A stretch of 64,000 nucleotides of DNA from Gavia stellata (taxonomy: Eukaryota > Chordata > Aves > Gaviiformes > Gaviidae): contig NC_082595.1 in assembly GCF_030936135.1 (NCBI RefSeq), positions 111,802,334 to 111,866,333 of the forward strand, read 5' to 3'. Positions 12,801-27,800 of the stretch are shown here, in pieces. Below the pieces are notes generated by a model. That model was not told the DNA's origin and did not search any database. It worked only from the letters and a program-made list of their open reading frames with translations. Position numbers and translations under genes: made by a program. The stretch's first letter is position 1, and the number at the start of each line of letters is the position of its first letter.

Positions 12801-15800
12801 ACCCCTAAGGCAGTCCGCAAAGATTTAGAGGTGCTGCTGGCAGGGAGAGGGGTTGCCAACAGCCACGGCTGGTGGCCACCCGCTTGGAAGGCTGCCTCTT
12901 ACCTTCATTTTTCAGTTCAACGTGAGCATTTGAGACGTGCTCCCTCATGGCAAACTGCAGCTGAACTTGCAAAACCTCATCTAAATAAAAATTAGAATAA
13001 TGCAAGGCCTAACAACATCCTTTTAATTGATTTAAAGCCAGCAGGTGATAGATGAGAGCTGCGCAGGCAGGAAGCCAGCACGGGGAGCATCGCCGCCGAG
13101 GCTCCCCTCTAGCTGCCAGGTGTCCGGGGGGGCACGGCTCCTGCGCCGGGGTCACCCCCACAGGGAGCAGAGCCTGCCTGGTGTGGCTACATCAAGCGAG
13201 AGAGCTGCGCTTCAGCTTCTATAATTCACTCTGGTCCTGATACCCTCCTTTTAGCAGAGTTTAAAACCTCTCCTTATATATTAGATGGATGCAACCCCCA
13301 TCCCTCCTGCCTTTCTTATGTCCAGTTGATTAATTTTTATGCCCAGCTGATAATTTTAAGCTCCAGCTACTCGTTTTTGGGTGCCCACCTGGCTCCTGGA
13401 TCCCCTTACCTTCACACAGCATGCAGGAGCTGTGGTGCTGCCCAGGGGCTGGTGTCACCCGGGGTGGCTCCCCCAGGGTGGCTGCGGGTGACCAAGCCAC
13501 ACGTGGGACCAAGTCTTCAGCTTTAGGCGAGGTGACATCCCACCACGACCCCCTTCTCGCCCTCCAAACTTACCGACGCTGGCTCCCTCCCTGGCTGGGC
13601 GGGGATTTTGCTGAGCGCTGGTAATTTTGCAACAAGCCATGGGGATAGATCTGACTTGTGCTTTTATTCTTTTTTCTTTTTTTTTAATTTAACGAATCTC
13701 TAGCGATGAACAGCGGGCAGGGCGTGCAGGCTGGTCGGACCCCGTTTGAGTTCTGTGACCCCCTGGAGCCAGCGCAGCTGAGACCGGTTCCTTGTCCTGC
13801 GAGCAACGGCAGCAGCCCGCACGCCCGCGGGCCATCCCAGCAGGGCAGGGGCACGGTGACTGCACCAAACCCCTTCCCACCCGACACAGGTATGTACGGC
13901 CACGGGCATCCGCACCTCTCCACCTTTTCCAGGTTACACTAAGGCTTTCCAGGGAGTCCCACGGGAGAAAAGACGTTGCAGGGTGGAGCTCGAGCATCAC
14001 TGTTCACCAGCAGCTTCTCACAAGCAGCGAGCTTCCAAGCTGTGCTTATTCTTTTCTTTCTTTTTGCACCAGTAGTTTCAGACGAAACAAAGACCTTTCT
14101 GTCTGTCCCAGCTCCCAGGGAGGCAGTCAGAGGAGGCTGCATCCCTCACCCGAGTGCTGACAGCGGCTCAGGCTCCCCTGGCACTGGTTGAGGTTTAATT
14201 TCCACGAGACCCAGAGCACAGGTGGTGTGTCAGGAGAAGAGCTGCAGAAGCAACAGTCTCACCTCACCTCACTGAAACCACCGATGGCAAAACACCGCAG
14301 ACCCCGCCGTGAGCCATTTTGGCAGCCTGGGCTCTGGAGAGTTGTGGACGCTGCTTCTGCCCTTCTCCACTTTCCTTGAGGCTTCCCTCAGTGTAACAAA
14401 CACGACCTGGAAGAGGGACCTTGCTTGCCACCATGCGCTGGGGCTGTACGACAGCTTGACTGCAGGTGCAGAAAGCAAATAACCCGGATCTCATCTTCTC
14501 ATGACAGTAGCGTGGGACTAGAAGAGCTGCTGGATTCACCTGCTGTCCCCTCTCTGATGGTGGCCAGGCTCCAGGAGAGCATCAGTCCTGCATCCCGCAC
14601 ACTGTTTGCTTCGGAGCACAGCTCAGGCCCCGCTCGTGAGGTGGGACTTCCCCATTCCCCACCAGCCCACGGATGCAGGATGCGCGTGGCCCGTACTTGT
14701 TGTAACTCTGAATAACCCTCCACACAGTCGGTCCCTCTGAATCACGTGGAGCTCTTGGTTTGGGCAGCTTCTCTTGAGAAGGAGAGCATCATGCGAGAGC
14801 TTTCATCCTCCTCCAAGTCCCCTCCAGGAGGGGAGGCAGAGATCAGCCCTGCACAGTGTGTTGTCGCAGCAGTTGTAGCTATATAACATTAATATTCTAC
14901 ATCCTGCCCTGATACCAGTTAAGCCACGGCCGGGTCCGGCTGCCTCTAGGAGGGTCACCCACACCCTGGTAAATGATACTCTGCTTGAGAAAATCTGCGA
15001 TCTTCAGCATCAATGAGCCTGGGGACCGTTTTTGGGCGAGTCAAGAAAGGATTGGGAACAGGCTGCACAGCGACTGTGCCACGAGCCTCCCCGGCCCGGC
15101 TGGAGCTGCCGCGGCTGTCGCCAGCACCACCGGGATCCGCCTGTTGCCAAGCAACCTTAAGGCTTTTTGTAAGAAATTTCGAGAAATAAAGGAGTGCTCG
15201 GCAGCAGCTGCCGTGCCGGTGCGTGCGCTGGGATGCTGAGCATCCCCGAGCTGGACCTTCCTCCCCTTCTTCCCCTCAGGACTCTTTATTTTCTCTTTTT
15301 TAAAACAAACCCCATGGTCTGGGTGGCACGTGAAGCTGGTGGCTCCCTGTGACAACAGCGAAGACACCGAGCACTGGGTAACCATAGACGTTTTCAAGCA
15401 AATAACATATTTTATTGGGAAAAGAAATCGGCACAGCTGAGCTTGGTTAAAAGAAGAGACATTTTCATCTTTAGCGACTGCCTCCATCAGCACTTCTCTT
15501 AGAAACTCGGGGGTTTGGCATAGGGGCGGCCACCGATAGCACATCGCGATGGGGCAGAGATGCCGCCCCGGCCAGAAATGTGCATGCCCCTCCGGTTCCC
15601 ATCTCCCTGGATCTCCATGGGCTGGTTCAGCTGAGATGCCGTTTGATCTTCAATCCCAACTCCTATTTCAAATGGGATGACGTAAAGTCTCCAGCCTCAT
15701 AAATCTCTCTGTCCTGGGCTTGGGCTCCAAGTTCTGCTACAACTTAATTTAATTGCGTTGGCTCCTTTCCCTGTGCAAATTAACTTTTCTCCAAAAGAGA

Positions 15801-18800
15801 GGCAGAAGATGCTAATGGGTGTGGGCTAATTTTTAAGCTAAAATCTCTGGTAGTAACAACTTGCCTTCAAGAAGGAACCTTCTAACTCGACTAAATTTGG
15901 AAAATCTTGCTAGAAATGTGCTGAAAAGGGAAATATTTTAATAGCATTTGCACATACTGAGTATGCAGGGTCATATATATCTGCTGTGTGTGCAGGATCT
16001 GCATAGATTTTCACCCAAAAGCTCGTGCTTGTAATTAATGGTTAGGAAACCACACCTGGTATCCGTAACTTTGGGTTAAAAAGAGCCATAACTGGTGAAT
16101 CTTGGCATCCCTTTTAGGGATGTTTTAGGACACCGTTGGCATCCCATTGCTCCGAGCTTGGCCGGTCCCCCCGGCAGCACCCGAGTCCTGCCCATATACT
16201 AACCTTTCCTCCCTCCATCCTGTTTTTCCTCCCAGGAATGCCTGAGCTGGAGATGGGGGTGCCGGATCATCAGTTTGGACAGCCGGGAATGGGGGAGCAG
16301 ATCCCCTGGACGGATAACAGCATGGCAGCCATGAATCGAGGCACGCTGAATAAACCCGAAGAGTAAGTACCGCAGAGCTGGCGGCTTCCCGACCTCTCCC
16401 AGGGGAACATCGGCACGTCCTGGCGATAGCTGCCTGGGTCAAAGGGACGTGTCCTTGCTTTGCTGCCTGCCTGGAAACCCAGCACGTGCAGGCTGGGATG
16501 AGCACGACTGCCCATCGCCGTACGGCGACGATGGTTGCTGCTGGTACCATGAAGTGCCGGGACCTGGGAGGCACAGGGTGCTGTGATGCGAGAGATGACG
16601 TTTGTTATCTCTCCGGGGACAAGCGTGTGAGTAGATGAGGAAGGTGGGTGGGGGGAGACAGCCAGGGTATGTCTGGACCTGAATAATCCCATATATCCAT
16701 GGCGGAGCCAAGGATGCTGCAAATCCCCACTACCCCTTGCCAGTGCCAATATTTGGGTTGGTGTTCTCCAGCATCCCTTCTTGCCGGGGGCAGTGGTGGG
16801 ATCTGGAGAACCACGGGACAGTTTTGTGTTTTCACGTGATTGCAGCTCTTTTGCAGTCCCCATGTGCTTGGCTTCAGCTAAAATTATCACAGCTCTAATC
16901 CAAGGTCAAATAACCCCCTCCGGACCTCTGACCACCTTTTTTGGGTCCATGCCCCATGGAGCAGCCAAGGGACCATCACCTGCCCAAAGCACAACTTCAC
17001 TCCTTGGCTGTAAACAGGTTGGAGGAGACCGTAGGTCAGATATTTTGGGATGGGAGGTCAGAAGGGTGGCGAGCCCTGCTGATGGAGCTCGGCGGTTGAT
17101 GCCCTGCCGGGCAAGGGGCACCCCAAAGTCCTCGCTGAGGCAGCGGCGCTGGCAGCAGTGCTCGTGGAGATGGATTTGATGCGGACGGGAGGTGAATCCT
17201 CCCCCTGGCCCAGGGAGGGCTTCAGGTACCTGGTTTAAGAGCCAGCACCGATGAGCTCTGCATGGATCCTCTTGCCAAAGCCCAGCCCTGCTTTGCGGAG
17301 AGGCAGAATTTCCTCTGCTAATTAAAGTCTTTAGCAGATGAGCACAGTCTGTTTTCCCGTCCTGAAGAGTTGTATTTGAGCAAGCTGGTTGCCAAACATC
17401 TTTTTCTAGGGGCTAAATTTGGATTAATTTCTCAAAGCTCTTCGCTCAGCCCAGGAAGACAGTTGCCTAAGTGGTCTCCACTGCTGCAACTGGATCTTGG
17501 ACTTCTGCTGGAAAGACTTGGCCTCTTATTGCTTGAAAGAGCTAGGAGATAAAACAAATCCCCCTTTAACTGAGCATTTACATCAGCCCGAGTCCTTGCC
17601 ACAAGGAAGTAACTTTCCTTTTAAGCCTTGGCGGTGTCATTATTTTGTTGGGATAAGATCCGTGGGGCATAGCTGGCAAAGGGCAGAGCTGCTAGAAAAA
17701 TCAATCTGTTTTTTAAGCTACGAATGTTCCTTAAAATACTGCTTATGGGGTAAAAATGACCTTACCTTACTCAGCAGCCTTACGCTCCAAGCACTGAGTC
17801 AGTCTGGCTGGCTGTAGATGTTTTTGTCTCCCCAGCCAGCGCAGCTGGGAAGAAGGGAGCTGAATTTTCTTCTGGCTCACCCTTTGCATCAGGATTATTG
17901 AGTGGGGACCCAGGTTAGCGTGAAAGGCTTGGGACCTGCGCAGGTATCAAGGAGGGAATCATTGGGCAGCAGCATCCCGTGACTCCTCGGGTTGGAAAAA
18001 CACCTCGGGTGGTTTCAGGGCAGAGCCCTGTGCCAGAAGACGAGGTCGGACCGGTGGAGTGGCGGCATCTGCCGAAACCTGGTGAGATGTGGAGGTAACA
18101 AATCTCACACAGTCCCTGCCTTTGGAGAGCGGTGGTGGTTTCAACCACACTTTTAAAATTGCAGCCTGGTTAGGGTTTTACAAGTATTTGATTTTCTCAG
18201 CATTGAAGGGGGAGAAAGCAAGGAAAACCATGCTGTGTGGTGGCACATCCCATGGCTCCATCAGCTCCCTGCAACAAGGTTGGCCTCCCCATGTGGTGGA
18301 GCTACCAGCAGAGCCAACCCATGGACCAGGGCCATGAGATGATAGCAAGATGAAAGGTAGAGGGCTGCTCATCTTGGTGAGCCTCCGTTCCTCCTGAATT
18401 AGGGTCTCCGGTCACAGGCTGTTCCTGCTGGAGATGGTGGGCAGAGGCAAAGCTGGAAGAAGCTGGTTCCCAGCTCAGTTCCCTCTCATATCTTCAGTAA
18501 CTGTAGGTCTGATGGAGCATCACGGGTGAGACCTGCCTTGGCAGCATCTTGGTGGGGTCTAAATACTTCCATCTAGTGGCACGGTGATCAACTACAAAAC
18601 TCCGCTTCCACTGCAGCCGAGGGAAGAGATTCTGCTGGGGAAAAGCCTCTGGACGTTGGTCCTCAAGACCTGCAGATGTGCTCCAGCTGGGGAGGACACG
18701 CTCGTCCTGGGAGATGCCCACAGTTCCAGCAGCTGCCTGTCCACCCGATGGAGACCGCAGTCGCAGCAAGCAGACAGAGCTTTTGGACTGCAGATACTAC

Positions 18801-21800
18801 AGGATGGAGAAATATATTTTAGCCAAGATCAAACCAGCAGAACTTTTGCTTTGGGGGTTGTAAAGGTTTCCCAGCTGGGAGGTTCCTGTTAGCTGGAGCC
18901 AGGCTGAGGTCCTGACCTTGTTCAAGGAGCTGGGGGTGCCCAGATCTACCAGCACCGGGTGTCCAGGGGAACGGGAGCTTCCTTTTTAAATTCTCCCGTT
19001 CCCCAAACCCTCCCCTGCCTTTGCCTCTTCATAAAGTGGGTCAACTACATCGCCCCTCTCGTGTCCCAAGCCTTGTGTCTTGTGCCTTGTGCTCTTGTGT
19101 CTTCTGCAGAAGATGGACACCCTGGGCCAGGTCCAAGGGTCCTTGAACCAAGTCCAGGTCGCTGTTCTCGCACGCGTTCCTTTAATCCCCCAAGGTCAAA
19201 CATGCCACCCGGGGCCCGATTCGGTTGCCTCAACGCTAGCACCCAGTGCCAGCTGAGATGCCTGAGGTTTCTAGGACATCTGTGCCAGGCTGGAGACCTA
19301 CAGCCTTTCAGAGCAGCGCTTGGAGGCCGTGCCAGGGAGATGTTTTACAGGACCTCAAGCAGCGTTTGACACCATCTCTGCAAGTAGCTGAATTTCTCCT
19401 CTTCACTGCATGCAGAATCGGAGTTATCGCCTTAAAAAAAGCCTGAAGGGTCGCGGTGGATAGAAAACCTTTGCAACACGAAACCAGTATGACTGGGGGC
19501 ATGATGCGTGGAGCTCCAGGATCTCCTCTGCCCCCCGTTACCTGCCTGGAGACTCATCTGAACCCCACCATGGCATGGTGCTGGAGGAAAGGAGGGGTGG
19601 GGAAGGCTCTGCAAGCTGCATCGGGCTGCAGAGCAGGACACGCTGGAGATTTATTTGCTACATAAAGGTTGTATTATCCCCATGATCTCTTTATAAACCA
19701 ACTTTTGCCATCCAGGCAGAGGTCCGGCATGGGCTGAAGAGATGGTGCCAACCTGAATTTCTCCTCTAGCTGCCTGTTAATGTGGAGAAGAAGCCTCTCC
19801 TCCCCTTCCTCTGCAACAACGATGTCTGTGCAGCAAACTTTGGCCTTGGCACTGAAAAACTGGGTTTGATTCAAGCAGCAAGTAGCAGGGACCTTGGCTA
19901 CAGAGTGAAACTAGCCCTGCTTTTCACCTCTGTCTCCCCGCCTCCCCCTCTGCTCCCGCTCTGCAATTTAAGAAATCCCAATGCCGAGTATTTCTTTTCC
20001 CTGGATTAGGCTGCGTGTGTTGGCTGCAGCGGTCTCGGTCAGATTGGCTTCAGTTCCTTACTGTACATCTGGTCCTCATCTGGAGCTAAAAGGATAAACA
20101 TGTCTGCTGCTTGGGAACTGCTGGCATGTTCGAGCCCTCGCCTTTGTGCCTCTCTGCGAGCGTGATGTGCCACGGCTCTCTTCATCATGTCAGACCCGGC
20201 AAATCCGATTGACTCCAATTAGTCACGTCATTGGAATGTCTCTCATTACATATTAATCTTATTCCCAAAGAATACTGAGCGAGCTTTGCAGAAATCTTAC
20301 TTTTGCAGCTCAAAGGTTCCCCTTTGCCTTCAGCTGCTTTGCTTCCAGCTGCTCCGGCTCCATCCAAGCCTCCCCGCTTTCGTGCCAGCAGAAGTTTTGC
20401 TCTGCCTCCCGCTGTCCTGCCCAAAGCGCCTGCGGGAGCAAAGCCTGCAAAAGCACCAAAGTTTTCTTCCCAAACATCACCGAAACACTGTCCGGGCTTT
20501 ATTTCTCAGAGAGGTTCATCCTTGCAAGCCAGTTTCAGCATGGGGCTGGAGCTTGAGCGGGCTCAGCTGGTGTTGGAGCCGGGGGACAAGGCTGCATCCC
20601 ATGGGGTTTGCATGATGCAGCGGGGTGGGAGCGAGTCCCCGTGGCTGCAGGGGCTGTGTCGCTCGAGCATCTCCCAGCTCAGCCTCCTCCCTGCTTCATA
20701 AACCTTAACGTGCCTCCCCTTGACTTCTTCTCTCTGCAGCCAGTGCATCACCTCACAGCTGGACGAGCTCCTGTGTCCTCCCACCACGCCGGAGGGGCGG
20801 AACGACGAGAAAGCCCTGCTCGAGCAGCTCGTCTCCTTCCTCAGCGGCAAAGACGAGACAGAGCTGGCCGAGCTGGATCGAGCTCTTGGGATCGACAAAC
20901 TTGTCCAGGTAAAGAGAAGACCACTCATGGGAGTTATTGGAGGTCACATACAGGGCCAGATGCTGAGGCTTAACGTGAGCATGGAGGAGGATTTCCAACA
21001 TCTGGTGGTAACGAGAGGCCAGATGTGAGTGGGAACACACGAGCGCATCAGATTCAGAGACGATACTTAACACCACGCCGTTCTCTCCCCCCGCCAAAAA
21101 AGCTGGAAAACAGCCCCGTGAAATACAATATCCCACTTCTCCGCTTTTCAAACGCGTTCCCCCATGAGAACCGGCAGCCTGGCAAAGAGGCGGCCGAGCA
21201 GTTTCGGCCCCGGGCGGCTCATGTAACGGGGAGAGCTGGCAGGCTGTCCCGCTTCCCCACCTTACCAGGGGGATTAGGGCACGGAGGAGCCTTCCAGCTG
21301 GAATCCCACAGCCTGGGATTCCTGAGCCTGGGTTGTGCTGCCTAATAATATATCTAATGGCCTCGCTGGTATGAAACTGCGCAGCCCTTACTATCAAGAT
21401 TGGCTTACAGTGCAGCTGCCCTTCTGTCTCGGGTTGAACCGCAGGGGAAAAAAAAAAAAAGAGGTTTGCTTTTAGTGGTGCTGTCTTACTCGGATAGCGC
21501 TGGGGCCCTGGATTCTGCAGCTGAGCTCCGGTGGAGACTCCCTGTTTGCAGATATCTGTGGGGGCAGATGCCTCTGAAGGGTCCAGGGTTTCATAAATAA
21601 CAGGGCATGGCAGGGGGAGCAAGCTGGCTGCAGGAGAGTTAGCAAGGGACGTGGAAAATGAGACGGATCGCTTGGGATTTGTCTTTGAGTGGTTTCTTTT
21701 TCCGTGCCCCATAGCACTGACGCTCATGCTTTTTCCAGAACAAGGAACAGAATCAAAAGCCTGTTAATAAATGGGATGGCCTAAGAAAGAAGCTTCTCAG

Positions 21801-24800
21801 AACAAATCCCTCTGGCTGCTCTGGGCCTGATCCTGCGTCACTTCAGCCCGGAGGTGGCACATCTCCTTCTGTGGCCCTGATGTGATGCCTTGCACTGCGC
21901 TACTGGGAGGGTTTATCTTTTCATGAGCGTTTTGAGGGACCTGTCAGTGAGTTGATTCCCGAGTCAGGTATTTGCCACGTCCCTTTTCTCAAGGCTGTGC
22001 ATCCAAAATCACCACCTGCCTGGTGGGTTTTTTTGCAAGTTAGGGGTAGGGAGTTGAGCTCCTCTGCTCCTTTGTACTAGAGATGCTCTTGCCAAAGATA
22101 CAGCTGCAACAGCTCAGTGTTTTCACAAGGGTTTTGCAGACTCAGCTGGCACAGCTCCCCAGCAACCCTTTCCTGCACCGGACAGGCTCCAGCAGCATCA
22201 GACCGTTGGATTGAGATGTCCTCGGACGTCACCCAGCACTGCCAAACGTCCCCACACCGATCCGGCGCTTCCCCTGCCGAGGAGCACCTGGTTCGGGGGG
22301 ATTATCTCATGTTTGGACCCCAACCCAGCTTTGCTCCCGTCCAGGGATCATTTTGTTAATGGGAATCTTGGGCTTTTTCCATGGCTTTGGCTGAACCTCA
22401 GAAATATTTTGAATAGTTCCATGAAATATTTGCTTGAAAGTCATCTTTAGGGAAACAACACGTCAGCATAAAGGCATCTTTGGGAAGAAAATATGTTGAT
22501 AGTTCCCCTCCAGGCTGTGTTATTGGCAGGTAGGGGTTCGCATCCCCTGGGGTAGAGTTTGGGGATTTACTCTGACTCCACCAAACCCACCATCTTCTCC
22601 GTGCTACCACAGCCGTGGTGGGATGAGGGGCTGGAGATATTTGCACCCAGTTTAATCAGGAGGCAGCTGGAAACTGGGTAGATTGGGGAGAGAAGAGTAA
22701 AAGAGCCTCATTTCAGCAGGTCCGTGGTTTCTGGCCATCGCAGGCTGCTGGTTTATGTCCTGGCATCCAGTCCTTGAACCATACAAGCTCCATCTTCATT
22801 TATCTTAAGCAATTTATTTTTCCCCACCACCATTCCCATATCCTCAGCCTTACCTTCAAGCCTCAGTCCTTTGATGGGCACCATCTAACCAAATCCCAAA
22901 GGCAGTGGGATTTGGGGGCGGGTTGTGTGTGTGGTTTCTCTTAACGCAGCTTTCTCCTAATCCATGGGACTCGGATTAAGGATTCTGGCTCCAAGGTGTT
23001 ACTTCTCCATGGGTTCATAGCTCAAACACCAAATTCCTCTGCCTGAGCCAAGCTAGAGCAGTGCAAAATATCTTCTTATCATGATTTGCTGGTGTGGAAA
23101 TCATCCCCCAGCTGTAATATGGCTCATTTGTATAGGAATGGCTGCACTATAGAGCAAAAGGTCCCGTCTCCCATGGGTTCCTAGCGAGGACTGTCCATGA
23201 GCAGCACAGGAGTATAGTCATGCTTCTCCATGAGCTCTCCCAGTCCTGGGGTTCCGTGGCTCCCACCCTTGGACATGGCCGGTGCCCGAGGTGCTCTTGG
23301 GGCAGATGGGGACCCGAAACGCCGCACCCTCTGCCTCCAGCCGAGCCTCCGAGGCTGCATAAAAATAGGAAAGGAGAGAGAGCACAAACTATTTCCCACA
23401 TTCAGGTCGATCCTCCAAGCCTTAGAGTCTGTCCAGCCAGGCATGCTGCTGTTTGGAGCCCAGATGAGCCGCTCAGTGCTAGCAAACCCTGCGGAGGAAG
23501 GCAGCATCACCTACTGCTACCCTGCAACCCCCCACCAGCCCAGGGAGATAAGCCCTGAGCCCTTCCAAAAAGCCCGGCCTTGGTCTTTGCTCCCAAGCAA
23601 GCCAAAAGAATCATTTCCATCCCGCTAAGGTTTGCTAAGCCCTGGGGTGTTTAATGCCCTCCTCGACACAGCGCTAGCGCTCACACGGGCTGGAGCCTGG
23701 CCCAGGGGATGAGGGTTACAGGCAGCAGCAGTACGGACGAGCTGCCCCACGCCAGGCACGTCCTCCATCCCCTCTGAGCTCTCCTGGGAGAGGTCGGGTG
23801 CCGGCGGGGCTCCAAAGTGATATTTTCCTCCCCCTTTGCCTTCGCCAGGGCGGCGGGCTGGAAGCCCTGACGGAGCGGTTCCAGCCGCAACAAGCCACCC
23901 CGCCGCTCATGATGGAGCAGAAACCCGGCATGTACCCCCAGCCTTACTCCTCCGCCTCTCCCACCACCAACCTCCCCGGCGCCTTCCCTGGCATGGTCAG
24001 GCAGAAGCCGTCCTTCGGACCCATGCCGGTGCAGGTACCGCCGCCCCGCGGCGCCTTCCCCACCAACATGGCCATGCAACCCCGGCAGACGCTCAACAGA
24101 CCCCCGACGGCCCCCAACCAGCTGCGACTTCAGCTGCAGCAGCGGCTGCAGGGACAGCAGCAGGTAATTCTTCCCCCTCTGCATCCCAGGGCCACGGGCA
24201 GCGGGATGGAGGGACCCTCGGTCCTGCCTGCAGCCCCCGCATCCCAGTCGGAAGGGGCTGGATGGATGGGAAGCTCCTGCATCAGAGTTTTGAAGGTCTC
24301 CCTGGCTTTTTTTTTTTCTCTGCTCTAGCTGATCCACCAAAACCGGCAGGCGATCCTCAACCAGTTTGCAGCCAACTCCCCAGTGGGCATCAACATGCGG
24401 GCGGGGATGCAGCAGCAGATCACGCCGCAGGTAAGGGGAATGCGGCACAGTCCTCCAGCTGGGAAAAACTGGAGGTTAATCCCCATGCCCTCCCCATGAG
24501 CACAGCCTGGCTCACTCCTCTCTGTCATTAACGGGATTGAAAAATTCTCCCATGTGTGGAGAGATGGTTGCAAGACGAGCTGCTGTGGGGTTTTTTTTTG
24601 CTTCACCTTTATTCCAGCTCCTCCACCTGCTTAAGATATAAATTCTTCATTATTGCTTAGAGAAGAATGTGCTAACGTGTTTAATTGAGAAGGATCTTTA
24701 GGAAATAGATGCCATCCTTTAAATACCAGAATCTCTAGTGAATCTTCTTAATGATCCTGCAAATCCCCAGGCCCTAAAGTTCTTGTTTGGCTTCTAATAA

Positions 24801-27800
24801 AGTGAATAAAACATCTGCTGGGTACGAGGAGAAGTTGGAAAGCGTAGCCAAGTTCTGGTGACTTTATTCCACTTCTTGGAGAAGCCTTTGCCTTTTCGGG
24901 AAGCGGCGTGACATCCCTAATGTGCCATGGGGAGCGTTAGTGATAGGGAAGGGGACGGAATGGTTCCCATTGCAGCTCCAATTTCAGCCGCTGATGGCTT
25001 TGTCAGGCTTTTTAAGGTGATTAATTCCAACACATCTGGCTCGGCCATATGGGGAACGAGCCCATGGTGATGGAAAAGCTCGTGGGATGGGTTTATTTTT
25101 TAACAGCTCGCAGCTGAAAGAGTTGAGGTCAGGGATCCTGGGCTGCGGGAGCATCCCAGTGAGGGCACAAGAAGTGGGGCCTGAGGAGGAGAGGGGTGGC
25201 TGGTGGCAGCCAGGTGACCGAGAGCCTCTTTTCCCAGCTTGGGGGATGCTCCGGCCCCTGGAGCTTTGCCATTCGCCATGTCCGGAGGCCCGTCCTTTAA
25301 TATCACCAACCTGCTCTGCCCTGCAGTGGCGCAAACGGGCCAATTTACAGCATTTCAGGGTTTTTGCAGCTTTCCTTGCAAACCGAGGACAGGCACCCCC
25401 GAGCCGGGGAAGGGGAGCACCCACAGCTTTTGTGCTGGGGGGGGAGCTCTGAGCTGTTTGCCAGAACCGGAGGGTAACGGTGCTAATTAGGGCATCCCCC
25501 TCCTTCCCCGCAGCCTCCCCTCAACGCCCAGATGCTGGCCCAGCGCCAGCGCGAGCTCTACAGCCAGCAGCACCGGCAGCGGCAGCTCATGCAGCAGCGA
25601 GCCATCCTGATGAGACAGCAAAGCTTCGGAAACAACCTCCCCCCCTCCGCCGGGCTCCCGGTACAGATCGGAGCCGCTCGCTTGCCCCAAGCACCCCCCC
25701 AGCAGTTCCCTTACCCCCCAAACTACGGTACGACCCCGGGAAACCCTCCCACCTCCACCAGCCCCTTCTCGCCGTTGGCATCTAACCCCGAGGCCGCGCT
25801 GGCTAACCGCAGCAGCATGGTGAACAGGGGGATGATGGGCGGCGTCGGAGGGCAGTTCGGCGCCGGGATGACCCCACAGATGCAGCAGAACATCTTTCAG
25901 TATTCGGGATCAGGTACGTCGAGCAGTTGGTTGCATTGGAAAGCCGTCCGGCGGTGGGGAGGGAGAGGCGGAGAGCAGAGCTGTGGACCCCCGAGGGGGC
26001 TGCAGCCCAGCCCTGCTCGCCCGTCACCCCAGGCTTCATCCCCGGCCATCTCACCCAGCCTGCGTACTGCTCTGGTCTCTGGTCTCCACCTCCCAAGGCG
26101 ACCTTTGCTGGTTGAATCTCCAAAAAAACCCCCTATTGTTCGAGAAAATAAATAATTCCACCAATCTTTCCTTGAAAATCGAACTGCAAGGCAGTCCTCT
26201 AAAGTGCGCTTCCTTAAATATATATGCTCTGAAAAAGGCCAAAGCCTCGCTGAGATGTCCAGAATGAATTGCAGGCAGCTTACGCCTCTTGTGTGGGCAC
26301 CATGCTTGTATGAGATGGGTGGGCCGGCGCAGAGTTGCGTACAGACAGGCACTGTCTTGAAGGTCTTCATGTTCGAGCATCAGTGCAGGGTCTCAGGGAG
26401 GTGAACATCACTGATGAGTAGAGAAAACTGCTCTGTGGCTGCAGTAGCCCCGCAGGAACCTCCTTTGGCATCATCTCATCATTACCCTGGCTGTTTTCCA
26501 GCCAGGTGTGATGCTAAAGAGGAACACCTGATGATGGAAATCACTTGAGAGGGTCTTTCCCTGCTCCTTCATCCCCAAAATACTTGCATTTGAGTGATAG
26601 AGCTGCTCAAAACAAAAACCAGAGACCCCGAGACTGAAAGTCAAGGCTGATGCTTCTGGTTCAATGCCAGTGGTTGCAAGGGAGGAGGAGGGAATTGGGG
26701 CTGCTGGCAGGGGTCTGGGCACCGCTGATGCCGTCTGTCTTTCCCCAGGCATGGGTCAGCAAAGCGAACCTGCCTTTGCCCCGTCGCTCAGCCCCAGCAG
26801 CCCCTTGATGTCACCCCAGCTCCCGCCTTCGCAAAGCCCCATGCTGCAGCAGGCTCCGCCGACACCGGGCTACCAGTCACCTGACATGAAGACCTGGCAG
26901 CAAGGAGCCATGGGGAACAGCAAGTAAGATCACGGTGGGGATAACCTGGAGCACACGGGTCACACACATGCGCAGAGATGGTGGCAAGGTGACACCAAGG
27001 TGATGGGTCCCTGGTAGGGTGTTGGCAGGGGTGGCGGTGCCCATAGGTGACACCTGGCTGAGGACACGTGCTGAGCTCAGGCTGTGTCTTTGTGCCGTGA
27101 CGTCCTCCAGAAGTCACCATCAACCCATGTCCTCGTGTTCGCCTCGGCTCGGAGGCGGGCAGAAGCCCACAGCATTTAAATGAATGGGTACATGTGTTGA
27201 GTAAGACATGAAGCAGATCTTTGGCTTGTAATTAAACGAGTGGCTTAATTATGTCTCGTGCAAGTGGCCTTAGGAAATATGACAATAAATTGAGTCAAGA
27301 CCAGCAGTCCCAGGTCACTACATGACCCTCTTAAGATGTGTCCATCTCTCACTTAGGGAAGCAAATGGGAAAAGTTACCAGACTTGTAGCCTTTTTTGCA
27401 TGAGTCAGGTTTGACCTTCAGATCTCCAGAAATGGGGGGGAAAAAAAAAAACCCAAAGCTCACCTGGGGGCTGCCTTGCTTTGTGTCTTGGCTCTGTGCA
27501 GGTAGCTCAGCTAACCTGTCCTGGTCAAGCAGCGCGGAGCGGGAGGTTACTGGGCTGGGTGGGATGAGATGGGAGCTCTGTTGGAGGTGGGATGCTTCAC
27601 CTTGCCTTGCGATGGAGAGCTGCCGGGAGAAGAAGTGGGGATGGTCGGGTGTCAAGGAGGGCACTGGAAGGAGCGTGAAGGGAAGAACTTGGTGTCACAT
27701 AGACCAGGGCTTTGCATCCGACTGACCCTTAATCCAGCCCGAAGCCCTGTAATGATCCCTCTCTTGGCACTGGTGTTTCTCCTGCTCTACCCCATCACAC

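Larger units (their letters stand above)
10194..16235 (+). other. NCOA1 intron, 6.0 kb
   Basis: Contains a CR1 3' fragment (10506-11092) and the candidate cassette exon at 13704-13889. Otherwise unique non-coding sequence. Confidence 0.8.

Noticed and set aside
20287-20620. Possible exon after tttgcag at about 20309
   Set aside because: Acceptor is good, but no donor restores the phase 2 join to NCOA1 and the frame looks like ordinary intron.
20753-21727. 324-codon minus-strand frame
   Set aside because: Overlaps the AD1 exon in antisense and runs into intron; no recognisable domain.
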